The notes beneath the pieces are model-generated. The model was not told where the DNA came from and did no database searches. It saw only the letters and a program-made list of their open reading frames with translations. A stretch of 64,000 nt of DNA. Source: Heterocephalus glaber. Its lineage: Eukaryota; Chordata; Mammalia; Rodentia; Bathyergidae. Below are positions 28,845 to 38,619 of this stretch, one piece after another (within the stretch, counting starts at the first letter, position 1; every line of letters begins with the position of its first letter). The position numbers were made by a program, and so were the translations under genes. Location of the stretch: positions 3,533,672 through 3,597,671 of the forward strand of contig NW_004624795.1 of assembly GCF_000247695.1 (NCBI RefSeq). The letters are read 5' to 3'.

Positions 28845-29430
28845 TACCTTCGCCCCGGCCCCGAAGACGGGGAAAAGTTCCCCGGCGCCGCAGGAAGCCG
28901 CCCTTCCCACCCCCGGCCCAACTCCACGCCCCCCGAGCGCCCCTCTTAGGGGCTGGGAGGGAAGGGACTCGCGGCCGGGCTCCTCCCCCTCCCGCCGCCT
29001 CGGCGCCCTCCTACATGAGGTGGGGGGAGATGGGGCGAGGTAGACCAGAGTTCCTCACGGCGGAGTTGCGAGACCACGTCCTTCCCCACGCCCCGCCGAG
29101 CCACTCCTCAGGCCCGGCTGCCTGGAACTCGAAGTAGAAAGCCAGCGGCCCTGGGCTGCGGGGCAGACTCCGGCTCTGGGGCCCTGTGAGGGCTGCGAGG
29201 GCCCTTCTCCTTCCCGGTGGCCCGGTTCAGGGCAGCTTCCTGTCGTCGGGGTCCTGCGGCCTAGGTGACTCACGCCCCCTTTGTCCTTCGCTCCTGAGGG
29301 AGCCCCCTTTTCTAGCCTCGGCCTCACCTCAATACCTCACACACACATTCGCTCCCTCACACACTCAGTCACACACTAGATTAAACCGAAACGGCACTTG
29401 GAGGGGGGAGGGGCAAGCGCAGAAAACATC
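28845..29430 (-). promoter_or_regulatory. CDK12: CDK12 5' leader and CpG-rich proximal promoter
   Basis: GC- and CpG-rich DNA directly upstream of the CDK12 ATG, with no SINEs, as expected of a housekeeping CpG-island promoter. The exact transcription start cannot be read from the sequence. If transcription starts upstream of 29016, the leader contains a minimal start-stop uORF (ATGTAG on the minus strand, 29016-29011). A C/A-rich stretch with CACAC repeats lies near 29338-29378. Confidence 0.75.
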
Positions 29431-29456
29431 GCGAGAGTCCCCTAGACTCTCGCGAT
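29428..29456. promoter_or_regulatory. Perfect 12 bp inverted repeat with CGCG cores
   Basis: ATCGCGAGAGTC (29428-29439) is followed by a 5-base spacer and its exact reverse complement GACTCTCGCGAT (29445-29456). Each arm holds one TCTCGCGA-type element (29429-29436 and 29448-29455). TCTCGCGAGA elements are known binding sites of BANP and drive CpG-island promoters. The location, upstream of the CDK12 leader, suggests core promoter function. That function is inferred. Confidence 0.7.
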
Positions 29457-29487
29457 ATTTTGAGCTCCCCTTTCACCTTTCCCTACT

Positions 29488-29550
29488 ATTGGATCAAACA
29501 ACGCGAGAACAGGGCAGGCACAAGAAACGCGCTCCGCCAAAATCTCGCGA
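29488..29550 (-). promoter_or_regulatory. CCAAT box and a further TCTCGCGA element, distal CDK12 promoter
   Basis: ATTGG at 29488-29492 is a CCAAT box on the CDK12 strand. ACGCGAGA at 29501-29508 is a degenerate half element, and TCTCGCGA is at 29543-29550. CCAAT (NF-Y) next to CGCG elements is a common CpG-island promoter arrangement, and the MED1 promoter in this window has the same pairing. Confidence 0.55.
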
Positions 29551-29824
29551 TAAGATTCCTGCTTCCCTAGTTGAGGAAAGCTTTATTGAAAAGAAGCTAG
29601 CCAAAATTTAAACAAACAAAAACCCTCTTAAACCTAAACCTTACTGAACTAATTGAACAAATATTCCTACCTGCCAAGTTCCAGTGCAAACGCATTTTAG
29701 CATAGTTCATATAAGAAAGCTTTTAACTAGTAGGATAAGGATTTTTTAACAGGGCAAAGGGTGAATTCAATGTAGAGACGTTACAACCTAAGGTCCTTTA
29801 ATATCTAAACAATACTCCCCATTT

Positions 29825-30045
29825 TTAGGGTGTAGACTGTGCCAGGCATATTGGATCCGTTATGCCTAATCATAGCTACCCGACAGGACACTACAGCCTC
29901 ATGCCAGTTTTACAGATAAGGAACCCCAGACGCAGAGATGAACAATTTCGGTAGGGTAACACAGTTATAGTCCTGCTAGTAGGTCAGCTGAGATTTAAAC
30001 TCAAGTGTGATACTACAGCATGAGCTTTTCCATTGTGAGTCCCTA
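29825..30045 (+). mobile_element. MIR SINE
   Basis: TGTGCCAGGCATATTGGATC, TTTTACAGATAAGGAACCCC, GGTAGGGTAACACAGTTATA and a GAGATTTAAACTCAAG part align in order to the MIR consensus. Confidence 0.75.
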
Positions 30046-30816
30046 CCTCTCTTCACTCTTCAGATCTAAGAACCTGAGAGCGCCTTTCCCTTTGAAATGG
30101 TCCCATGGCTTTTAACGGGTAATTTAGCCTTTTATCGTCACGTAAAAGATTGTAATTATGAACAAGAAAAAAATACTATCTTACATTTAGCCTCTCATTC
30201 TTTACTTTTCAAAACTCTTTCATGCAAGTAAAACCATTCCACCCCTGCGGATGCCTGCAATCCCAACACTTCCGGGGACGTGAGGCAAGAGGATCACAGG
30301 ATCTACAACAGCCTGGGCTCCAGAGTGCCTTCAAGGCCAGCCTGAAGTGCACAATGAAATCCTTTCCCCAAAACACCCAAAGGAAACAAACAAAAACAAA
30401 ACTAACCCATTCAGTCTTCACAGCTCTCTGAAATAGGTTTCTGTAAAGAAGAAACCAAAGGCACACAGAAGCACCTTGCCTAAGCTTAATATTTATTTAG
30501 TACTGGCGAATTGAACCCAAGGGCTCCCTACCACTTAACTACAGCCCCAGCCCTATTTATTTTATTTTTTAAATTTTGAGACAGGGTCTTGGTAAATTGT
30601 CCTTGGTAAGGTGGGACTTGAACTTGGCAATCCTCTTGTCTCACCCTCTCTTCAGTGCTAGGATTACAGGTGTGTGCCACCATGCCCACTCCAAGTTTCT
30701 TCATTCTTTCCAATAAATTTATATGTGAGGGGGCTGGGGATTTTGCTCAGTGGTTCCACCACCTGCCTCACAAGCGCAAGGCCCCAAGTTCGATCCCCAA
30801 TACCAAAAAAAAAAAA

Positions 30817-30915
30817 GGCCGGGGATGTGGCTCAGCAGCATTGTGCCTGCCTGGCAAGCGCAAGGTCCTGAGCTTGATCTCTGGTGGTGGTGGTGGTGGC
30901 GGGGGTGGGGGGTGT
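30817..30915 (+). mobile_element. ID-like SINE ending in a TGG microsatellite
   Basis: Follows directly on the A tail of another SINE (30730-30816). In place of the usual GGTACC-poly(A) end it runs into repeated GGT units (30884-30915), so the tail has been replaced by or expanded into a trinucleotide repeat. Confidence 0.75.
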
Positions 30916-33421
30916 TGTTCTATGAGGCAGCTGTTGTGGTGCTACATGGCCTGTAATCCCAGCACTCTGGAGGCTGAGGCAGGAGGATCGCCATGAGTTC
31001 AAAAGAGGGCAGCCTGGGCTATAGGTAGTGAGTTCAAATCCAGCCTGAACTACATAGTGAGACCCTGTCTGAAAAAAAATTTTTTTTATATGTGAGGGTT
31101 AGGGATGTAGCTCAGTGGTAGAGCACTTGTGGCAGGATCTAGGCTCTCCTCCTAATGTAATAGTATCCCCCTAAGGGCTGGGGATTTAGCTCAGTGGCAC
31201 CGCACCTGCCTCACAAGTGCAAGTTCGTGAGTTTGATCCCTGGTACTTAAGTAGGCTTTCAAGTAGAATAGCAATAGTATATTCATACCATAATATACAA
31301 AATATATGCCATAGGAATGATATAGAACCCTGGTGCACATTTGTAATTATAGCACTCTGGGAACAATTTAAGGATTTAACAAGATCTTGTCTCACAACAA
31401 ACAAAACAAAACAAAACAAAGGGCTGGGAATGTATCAGTGCAAAGGTCCTGGGTTCAATTCCCAGTGGGGAGGGGCAGAAGAGTAAGGGCCAGGAAGAGT
31501 AATAAGATTTATATAGGCAAAAATGAGATCAGTTAGTAAATTAAAGACAAGAAAACAGTCTGAATGAAAGTAGAAGAATCCAGTCTCAAATTTCTTTCTG
31601 AAAATATCCTTGTTTTTGCTCACGAGTGCCAAAAATGTTACCTAAATGTTTGACTCCATAAATCTTGGTGGTAAATTAAAAAGACCTATTGGGGTGGGTT
31701 GGGGGAGACAGGTTTTTACTATGTAGTTCAGGCTGGCTTTGAACTCACAGCAGTCCTGCCTCAGCCTCCCAAGTGCTGGAATTACAGGCGTGAGTCACCC
31801 CCACCCCCTCACCTGCTGTAAAAAGAACATTTTTCATGCAAGCTGGGGTTTTTTTCATCCTGGGGGTTGGACCTAAGACTTTGATCATGCTAGGCAAGTG
31901 TCCCAACACTGAGCCACATCCCCAGTCCTTGTGACACCTTTTTAATCTCCTGTGGAAGTAAATACTATCAAGGAAAAGTAAGAAAGAAGGGTAGAATTAA
32001 GGTCTGGAATTTAGGTGCAAAACTCCTTTAGCTGCTGTTGGAGGGCCTGAATTTCTCACTGACGTTTTCTTTCTTTTTTTTTTTTTTTTGGTACCAGAGA
32101 TTGAACTTGGGACCTTGCACTTTCGAGGCAGGTGGTGGAATCACTGAGCCAAATCCCCAGCCTGTCACTTACTTTGTCTAGGACAGTAAATGGCACAAGA
32201 CACACAGGCCCCATTTAGATGGAGGGACTGACACCCCCACCCCTTAAGGATTGGTCTACATTCATCAAAATTCACACTGATTTTTCCCTATCTTTTAAGT
32301 GAGATAAAGATTTTGATCAGGGTGCTCCCACAGTAAAATGGGAAAGTGAAAATGGCAGAGCCATCAGGATGATGTGTCACACTGTGGAAGCGCTGCAGAT
32401 GGAGACACATTCCTTTGGTGTAGTCCTAGCTACTAGGGAGGCTGAAGCAGGAGGATTGCAACTTTGAAGCCAATCTTGACAATACAGTGAGATCTTGTCT
32501 CCTAATAAAAATGAATGTTGAAGGAAAAAATGGAAACAAAGTTTTTGTATATGGGGGAGGGTTGAGGGAAATTAGATAAAATAAAATAAAATTTATTTCA
32601 GTTTGTTTTTTGGTACGGGGGATTGAACTCAGGACACTGTGCTTGTGAGGCAGGCAGCAGAACCACTGAGCTAAATCCCTGGCTCAAAAATAAAATAAAA
32701 TTTATTTTTTAAAATGAATGAATAAATCTGGAAAAACAAAATTGGTCCCTGAGATGAAGCAGCAGTAGAAACTTTAATTATCTTGTACTGTCTCTTGAAA
32801 CAAGACTACAGACCACTAATGAATGAATGAAACATTCTTTTTGTTTGTTTTATTAAGAGACAAAGTCTTGCTGTGCTGTCCATGCTGGCCTTGAATTCCT
32901 GGGCTCAAGGAGTTCTCCTGCCTTAGCTTCCCAAGTAACTGGGAAATACAGTTATGGGCCACTATGCTCAACATTTCAGTGAAGCCTTTTCTTTTTTTTT
33001 GGTCTGAATCTCTGAAGTTATAGCTTGAATTTCTATAATGTTTTTCAATTTTCCATGTAACTCTTTTTAGCCAGAACCACTGTGCTAAATCCCTGGCCCT
33101 CCATATAACACTTTTAAACCTGTCAATAAATATCAGTTGAACAAATAAACTTGTGAGGTAGCCATGATGGGTATTATTATTTCTCACGGTACTGGAGATT
33201 TAACCCAGGCCTTCATACTGAGCTACATCCCCAGCCATTCATTCATTCATTCATTCATTCATTGAGACAAGGTCTTACTATGTAGTTCAGGCTGGTTTTG
33301 AACTCACTATGTAGCCTGGCCTGAACGCTCAGTGATTCTCCTGCCTCTACTTCCTGGGTGCTAGGATGGCAGGTGTGTATTCAGTCTCCTTTTATTATTT
33401 TTTATTTTGAGACAAGGTCTT

Positions 33422-33506
33422 GGGCTGGGGATTTAGCTCAGTGATGCTGCCGCCTGCCTCGCAACCACAAGGTCCTGAGTTCAATCCCCGGTACCAAAAA
33501 AAAAAA
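33422..33506 (+). mobile_element. ID-like SINE inside a reverse B1-dID element
   Basis: Full-length SINE, flanked by GACAAGGTCTT (33411-33421 and 33507-33517), which is itself part of the reverse B1 sequence that continues to 33620. Confidence 0.9.
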
Positions 33507-35490
33507 GACAAGGTCTTGCCAGATCACTAAATTGCCCAGGGTGGGTTTGAACTTGTAATCCTCCTGCCTCAGCCTCCCAAAGTGTTGGCATTATAGGCAT
33601 ATACCACCACATCTGGCTAGTATGACTATTATTACCTGCATCTAATAAAGGCTGAAAATGACACAAGCAGTTGGATTTTACCTCATCTACATAAGTAGAA
33701 GAAATCACAGGAACAGGGACAGCTATCTTCTTAACCCTAACCCAGTAGTCTATAAACGATATACTACACTCCTGGTTTTTTTTTTGGTGGATAAAATTCT
33801 ACTCTAGAAAATTTCAGGTTGTGTCCAATTTTGTTTGTTTGCTTGCTTGCTTGCTTGCTTTCTCTCCTTCTCTCTTTCTTTTTCTGAGACAAGGCCTCAC
33901 TAAGTTGCCCAGGCTGGTCTCCAACTCATTATCCTCCTGCCTCAGTTTCCCAGAGTGCTGGGATTACAGGCATGAGACACCATACCCAATTTTTCCACAT
34001 TTTTAAAATACAAAACCTTTTTTTTTTTTTTTGGTACCAGGATCGAACTCAGGATCTTGTGTTTGCAAGACAGGCGTGGTGCCACTGAGCTAAATCCTGG
34101 CCCAATATAAAACCTATTGTAAACTTCATGTATTGACCAATGACTGGTGGGAATACTGCTTTTCTAAACTGAGGGTTGCTTCTCTCTTCAGAAAAACATT
34201 CAACTCAGTAATTCCAAACCATTTCACTTGCATTATTTGCATAACCTCCAAGACACCTCAGTAATGGCAGTACTTTCCCTAGAATCCTCCAAAACAGGTC
34301 AGAAAGTTTCTATGTAGTTGTGCACAGAAAAAAATATAACCACAGTCACAATACTTCCCCCACAATTTGTTAGTTTATTAAATTTTGTTTTGCTTTTTTT
34401 TTTTTTGAGACAGCAGCTCTATATGTAGTTCAGGCTGGCTTTGAACTCATGTAGCCCAGATGCCTCAAATTCACGATGATCCTCCTGCCTCAGCCTCCTG
34501 AGTGCTGGAAGTACAGGGATATGCCACCAAGCTCAGCTAGACTTTGGATTTAAAGAGGGCTGTCAAAGTTTAGTCATTTAGTCATTAATCCCCATTTTGG
34601 CCATATATGAAGCTGGCTCCTCCATACTCCTGGAATACTTTTTTTTTTCTGGTATCAGGGATTGAACTCAGGACCTTGTGCTTTTGAGGCAGGTGGCAGC
34701 ACCACTGAGCTAAATCCCCGGCCCATTTTTTTTTTTGCAGTGCTGGGGATCAAACTCAGGACCTTGTGCTTGCCAGGCAGGCGGGTTGCCACTGAGCTAC
34801 ATCCTTGGCCCTGGGACCAATTTTTCTTTTCTTTTCTTTTTTTTTTTGGGTGGAGGGGGACCAATTTTTCAATGCCATCCTTTTACCTGCCTTTTTTAGT
34901 GAGAAATAATTTCTCATTCTGTCTTGTAACCAAAATTTGGTTTGTTTACTTTTGTACAATTTGAATGTTCATTGAAAATTGTTTGGAGCCAGGCATGATG
35001 GCAAATGCCTGTAATCCCAGCACGCAGGAGACTGAGGCAGGAGGATCACTGTGAGTTTGGGGCCAGCGTGGGCTACAGTGAGTTCAAGGCCAGCCTGAAC
35101 TACATAGTGAGGCGCTGGCTCAAAAAACAAAACCAAACAAAAAATTCTTGTTAGGATAAATGCTCTCTGTACTTCAATATGAGGGGTTGCCAGATTTACA
35201 TTATATAATACTTATGTTACACAATATCTGGGGCATACTTTTATACTAAAAATATTCGGTTGTATGAAATTCAGATTTAACTCAGTGTTCACTCATGGTT
35301 ACCCTATGGCTGTACTCAAACAGTAAGTACTGAGTTCTTCATAAATGTCTGGCTTGTGTGCAACACTGGAGAGAGAGAAGTGAAAGAGACCTAGCACAGC
35401 TCCCCTAACAGACTAGCCAGGGAGTCAGGTATTAAACAAACCATCACACACTTAATTCTGGTGGTAAGGATGCTACTAAGAGGTATGAAA

Positions 35491-35830
35491 TAGCTAGGAG
35501 GGGGTGGCATGAACCTATAATCCCAGTACTCTAGGATGCTGAGGCAGGAGGATCCGAAGTTTGAGCCCAGTCTGGGCAACTTTGGGATTTGGTTTTTATC
35601 TTGTTTGTTTCTTAGACAAAGTCTTGGGATGTAGTTCAGGCTGGGCTTAAACTATGTAGCCCAGGCTGGATTCCAACTCACAGGAACTATCCTGCCTCAG
35701 CCTCCTGAGTGCTGGGATTAGAGGTGTGCACTACCATCCCCAGCAAGACTTTATCTTAAAATGAAAAATAAAAAGAAATAGGGATGTAGCTCAGTTACAA
35801 GATCCTGGGTTCAATCCCTAGTACCCCTCC
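35491..35830 (+). mobile_element. B1-dID dimer split by a reverse B1
   Basis: The B1 half (35491-35582) ends in CTGGGCAACTTT. A minus-strand B1 occupies about 35590-35742. The dimer then resumes with AAGACTTTATCTTAAAATGA and a shortened ID half ending near 35825. Confidence 0.7.
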
Positions 35831-36391
35831 TCCTCCACACAGTGGAGTTTGAAATCATTTAACAGGGCTAGGAATAGTTCAGTGGTAAAATGTTTGGCTA
35901 CTGTGCATGAGGCACTGAGTTGAATCCCCAACACCACAAAACAAAAAAAACCTCTGCTTCCTGAAATAATTTAACAGAAGACTTCAAGACAGAGGTTTCA
36001 GAGATTTTGCTTCTCTTGTCTAGAGGAAGGAAAAACTGAGAACTGAGTAGAAGGCTTCTCTTCCAGGCGCGGAGCGGTCGCACATGTCTATAAACCTAGC
36101 TTCTTGGGAAGCTGAAGCAGGAGGACTGCAAGGTTAAGGCTGGCCTGGGCAATTGAGCGGAGGAACTCTTAGCAGTTAAAAAGGTCTGTTGAAGGATCTC
36201 CAGAGAAGGAACGTGGGGATTCCCTACAAATGAAAAAGGGCCAGTATGTCTGGGCATTGGCAAGAGGAGAAGAGTTGGGTCTTGTAAGGTGTTTTGGCCA
36301 GTAAAATATTTATCTACTATGCCCAGGTATTTTAGGAAATTTCTGCCCTAAGAAACTCACTGGTAGTGACTCTAAGAATGAGGATAAGAGA

Positions 36392-36665
36392 GGGCTGGGG
36401 ATTTAGCTCAGTGGTTCCACTGCCTGCCTCACAAGTGCAAGGACCTGAATTCAATCCCGATCCGCGGTACCAAAAAAAAAAATGAAGAATAAGGATAAGA
36501 GGAACAAAAAAAAAAAATTTGCATTCTGGGGCCGGGGATTTAGCTCAGTGGTTCCACTGCCTGCCTCACAAGTGCAAGGACCTGAATTCAATCCCGATCC
36601 GCGGTACCAAAAAAAAAAATGAAGAATAAGGATAAGAGGAACAAAAAAAAAAAATTTGCATTCTG
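36392..36665. repeat. Nearly perfect 137 bp tandem duplication containing an ID-like SINE
   Basis: The unit at 36392-36528 recurs at 36529-36665 with one C/T difference at the start. Both internal A runs have identical length (11 and 12). Each unit holds one SINE (with a distinctive CCCGATCCGCGGTACC end) plus about 45 bases of flank, including AAGAATAAGGATAAGAGG. A third, different SINE follows directly at 36666-36760. Confidence 0.92.
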
Positions 36666-37938
36666 GGGCCGGGGATTTAGCTCAGTGGTTCTGTCACCTG
36701 CCTCACAAGTGGAAGGTCCCGAGTTTGATCCCCAGTACTCAAAAAAAAAAAAAGAAAAAAAAAAATTGCATTCTGTTTCCAAGGGGCATGGTATAGATAA
36801 TCTCTGTGGCAGTAAATATGTTCCCAAACATTCCCAAAGATTTCTTCTTACTAAATCTTTATTCCTGTTCCTGGTCACCAGAATTGCAGTTATCTATCTA
36901 GATGTCCAGGAGGCTTTGGAGAATGTTTGAATAGCAGGTTTTTTTGTTTTTGTTTTTGACAAGGTGTTATGTAGCCCAGGCTGGCCTTGAAGTTATTGTG
37001 ATCCTCCTGCCTCCCCAGTGCTGGGATTAGAGGCATGTGTCACATCTAGTTTAAATAGCATTTTTTGGTACAGGGGATTGAACTCAGGACCTTGTGCTTG
37101 TGAGGCAGGCATGGTGCCACTGAGCTAAATCCCTGGCCCTTGAATAGCATTTTTGAAAAGTGGGAAAAATCTGAACCAGTTTAAATTTACTGCTTAAACT
37201 TCTTGCAGCAAAGTAGGTAAAATCCAACTTTTCAACAATAATTATTTTCAAGGATTTGTATAGAAGAACATTTGAAAAAATAAGCAACCTAATGTGTACT
37301 AATAAAATAAAATAAAAATTTTAAGTGAGCCAGGTGTGGTGGTGCATGCCTGTAATTCCAGTACTTTGGGAGGCAGAGGCAGGAGGATCATGAGTTCAAG
37401 ACCAGCCTGGATTACACACAGTGAGACCTTGTCTCAACCAACCAACCAACCAAATAAATACATAAAAATAAAAGTGGTCCTAGTTACATTATGAACTTTT
37501 ACCCATTGCTAGCACTGTTGTATTTGTCTGGTTTTTCAGTAACAGCAGTCATAAACTTCTCAACATTGCTCCGAATTTCTCTGTGAGGATTTACTGACAC
37601 AGAGAGGCAAATAGCTACAGTCTTTGTGATTTGCAGGGTAGAGAACAAATTAAACGCTTGTTTTCACCAGAATTACAAAAGAGGATACAATCAATGATGA
37701 AAATATAATTAATATCATCAGGTGCGTTGACTACCTCAAGTAAGCTTACCTCAATTCAAATAATTCAAATTCTCCAGATCTTCCAAAATGTAATTGCTCA
37801 AGTATTTATAATGTTTAAAAAATTAGAAAGTGGTAATTAAGTGTTTCAAACTGTCTTTGAATGTCGTGTAAGGTAGCACCAGTATCTTTTTTATGACTTT
37901 TTTATAACTATTGCAGGTAGCATCTCAGGAAAAACTTG

Positions 37939-37939
<1 letters not shown>

Positions 37940-37985
<46 letters not shown>

Positions 37986-37986
37986 G
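37940..37986. repeat. (TCA)n microsatellite
   Basis: Uninterrupted TCA/CAT units. The apparent poly-His reading frame here is a consequence of the repeat, not a gene. A reverse classical ID element follows at 37989-38065. Confidence 0.95.
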
Positions 37987-38300
37987 TATTTGCAGTGCTG
38001 GGGTATCAAACCCAGGACCTTGGGCATGCTAAGCACGCATTCTATCACTGTACGACACCACCAGCCACAATGTACTACCTTTGATAAAACATTCCTGATA
38101 CCAGTATTCTCTGATAAACTAGTATTTCCATAAAGAAATAGAGTTTTTAATTTGCAATCTGTTTAATTCCCTAAATGAAAATGCCGGTTTTCGCAGAGGA
38201 GAGGAACTCTACCTGCTCGCAAGTTCAATACCCAGAGCGCGAGGCCTGCGACAACCCGGGTGAAAGGAAGGCTGGGTGGGAAGAAATCTCAAGAGGAAAC

Positions 38301-38386
38301 CCAATAACCAATTCTCGCGAGATATTTTCGACTTGCCCTCTTTTTCTCTTTCTCTCTCTCTCTCAGGATCATGGTTAATCTCGCGA
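38301..38386 (+). promoter_or_regulatory. MED1: MED1 core promoter: two CCAAT boxes and TCTCGCGAGA elements
   Basis: Two CCAAT boxes (38301-38305 and 38308-38312) directly abut a perfect palindromic TCTCGCGAGA (38313-38322). A pyrimidine tract of CT repeats follows (38341-38365), then a second TCTCGCGA (38379-38386). TCTCGCGAGA is the BANP consensus. No TATA box is evident. The start site probably lies just downstream, but cannot be fixed from sequence. Confidence 0.7.
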
Positions 38387-38411
38387 TCTTTGGGAAGTTC
38401 CGTTGGGGAAG

Positions 38412-38465
38412 ATGGCGACGGCCGCGAGTACCTTTCTCTTCTTGCCGCCGGGGACCTCAGACTGA
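38412..38465 (+). promoter_or_regulatory. MED1 leader upstream ORF with TISU/YY1-like start
   Basis: The ATG at 38412 lies in GAAGATGGCGAC, one mismatch from the TISU consensus SAASATGGCGGC, which doubles as a YY1 site. It opens a 17-codon frame ending at TGA 38463-38465, 129 bases before the MED1 ATG. The Kozak context is strong (A at -3, G at +4). Whether it is transcribed depends on the unmapped start site. Confidence 0.55.
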
Positions 38466-38594
38466 GCCTTCCCGGGAAGAGTGGGGACTACGGGTGCCCT
38501 GCGTCCCGGGAGCTCAAGCCAACCTGGTTCCCCTCTTGAGGGTGGGGAAAGGCTTATCCTCGTGGGGTGGCCTCAGGCCCTCACCACCGTCAGG

Positions 38595-38619
38595 ATGAAG
38601 GCTCAGGGGGAAACCGAGG
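38595..38619 (+). CDS. MED1: MED1 coding exon 1
   Basis: Starts at the ATG at 38595 and encodes MKAQGETE plus one base. The donor is GAGG/GTGAGT at 38619/38620. The exon is tiny in coding terms but matches the known MED1 start, and the single leftover G joins AG in exon 2 to form Glu. Confidence 0.93.

Larger units (their letters stand above)
29561..38290. other. Intergenic interval between the divergent CDK12 and MED1 promoters
   Basis: About 8.7 kb with no exon-like open frame. It holds a MIR (29825-30045), B1 copies (+30227-30370, +30940-31075, -31705-31800, -32850-32975, -33262-33380, -33881-33990, -34403-34540, +34986-35125, -36955-37050, +37326-37440), a B1-dID (-30496-30687), and ID-like SINEs (+30730-30816, +30817-30900, +31174-31250, -32072-32162, -32600-32685, -34018-34104, -34640-34725, -34726-34812, -37063-37139, -37989-38065). 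It also has simple repeats at 30884-30915 (TGG), 33237-33266 (ATTC) and 37940-37986 (TCA). I see nothing recognisable in 37440-37930. Confidence 0.8.

Noticed and set aside
28845..28910. N-terminal extension of CDK12 by 22 codons
   Set aside because: The in-frame upstream codon is GTG, not ATG, and the conserved protein begins at MPNSERHG.
37940..37986. CRISPR array or other bacterial feature
   Set aside because: Direct repeats here and elsewhere are microsatellites or SINEs; the DNA is mammalian.
37936..38133. Poly-histidine protein
   Set aside because: The frame is a (TCA)n microsatellite.
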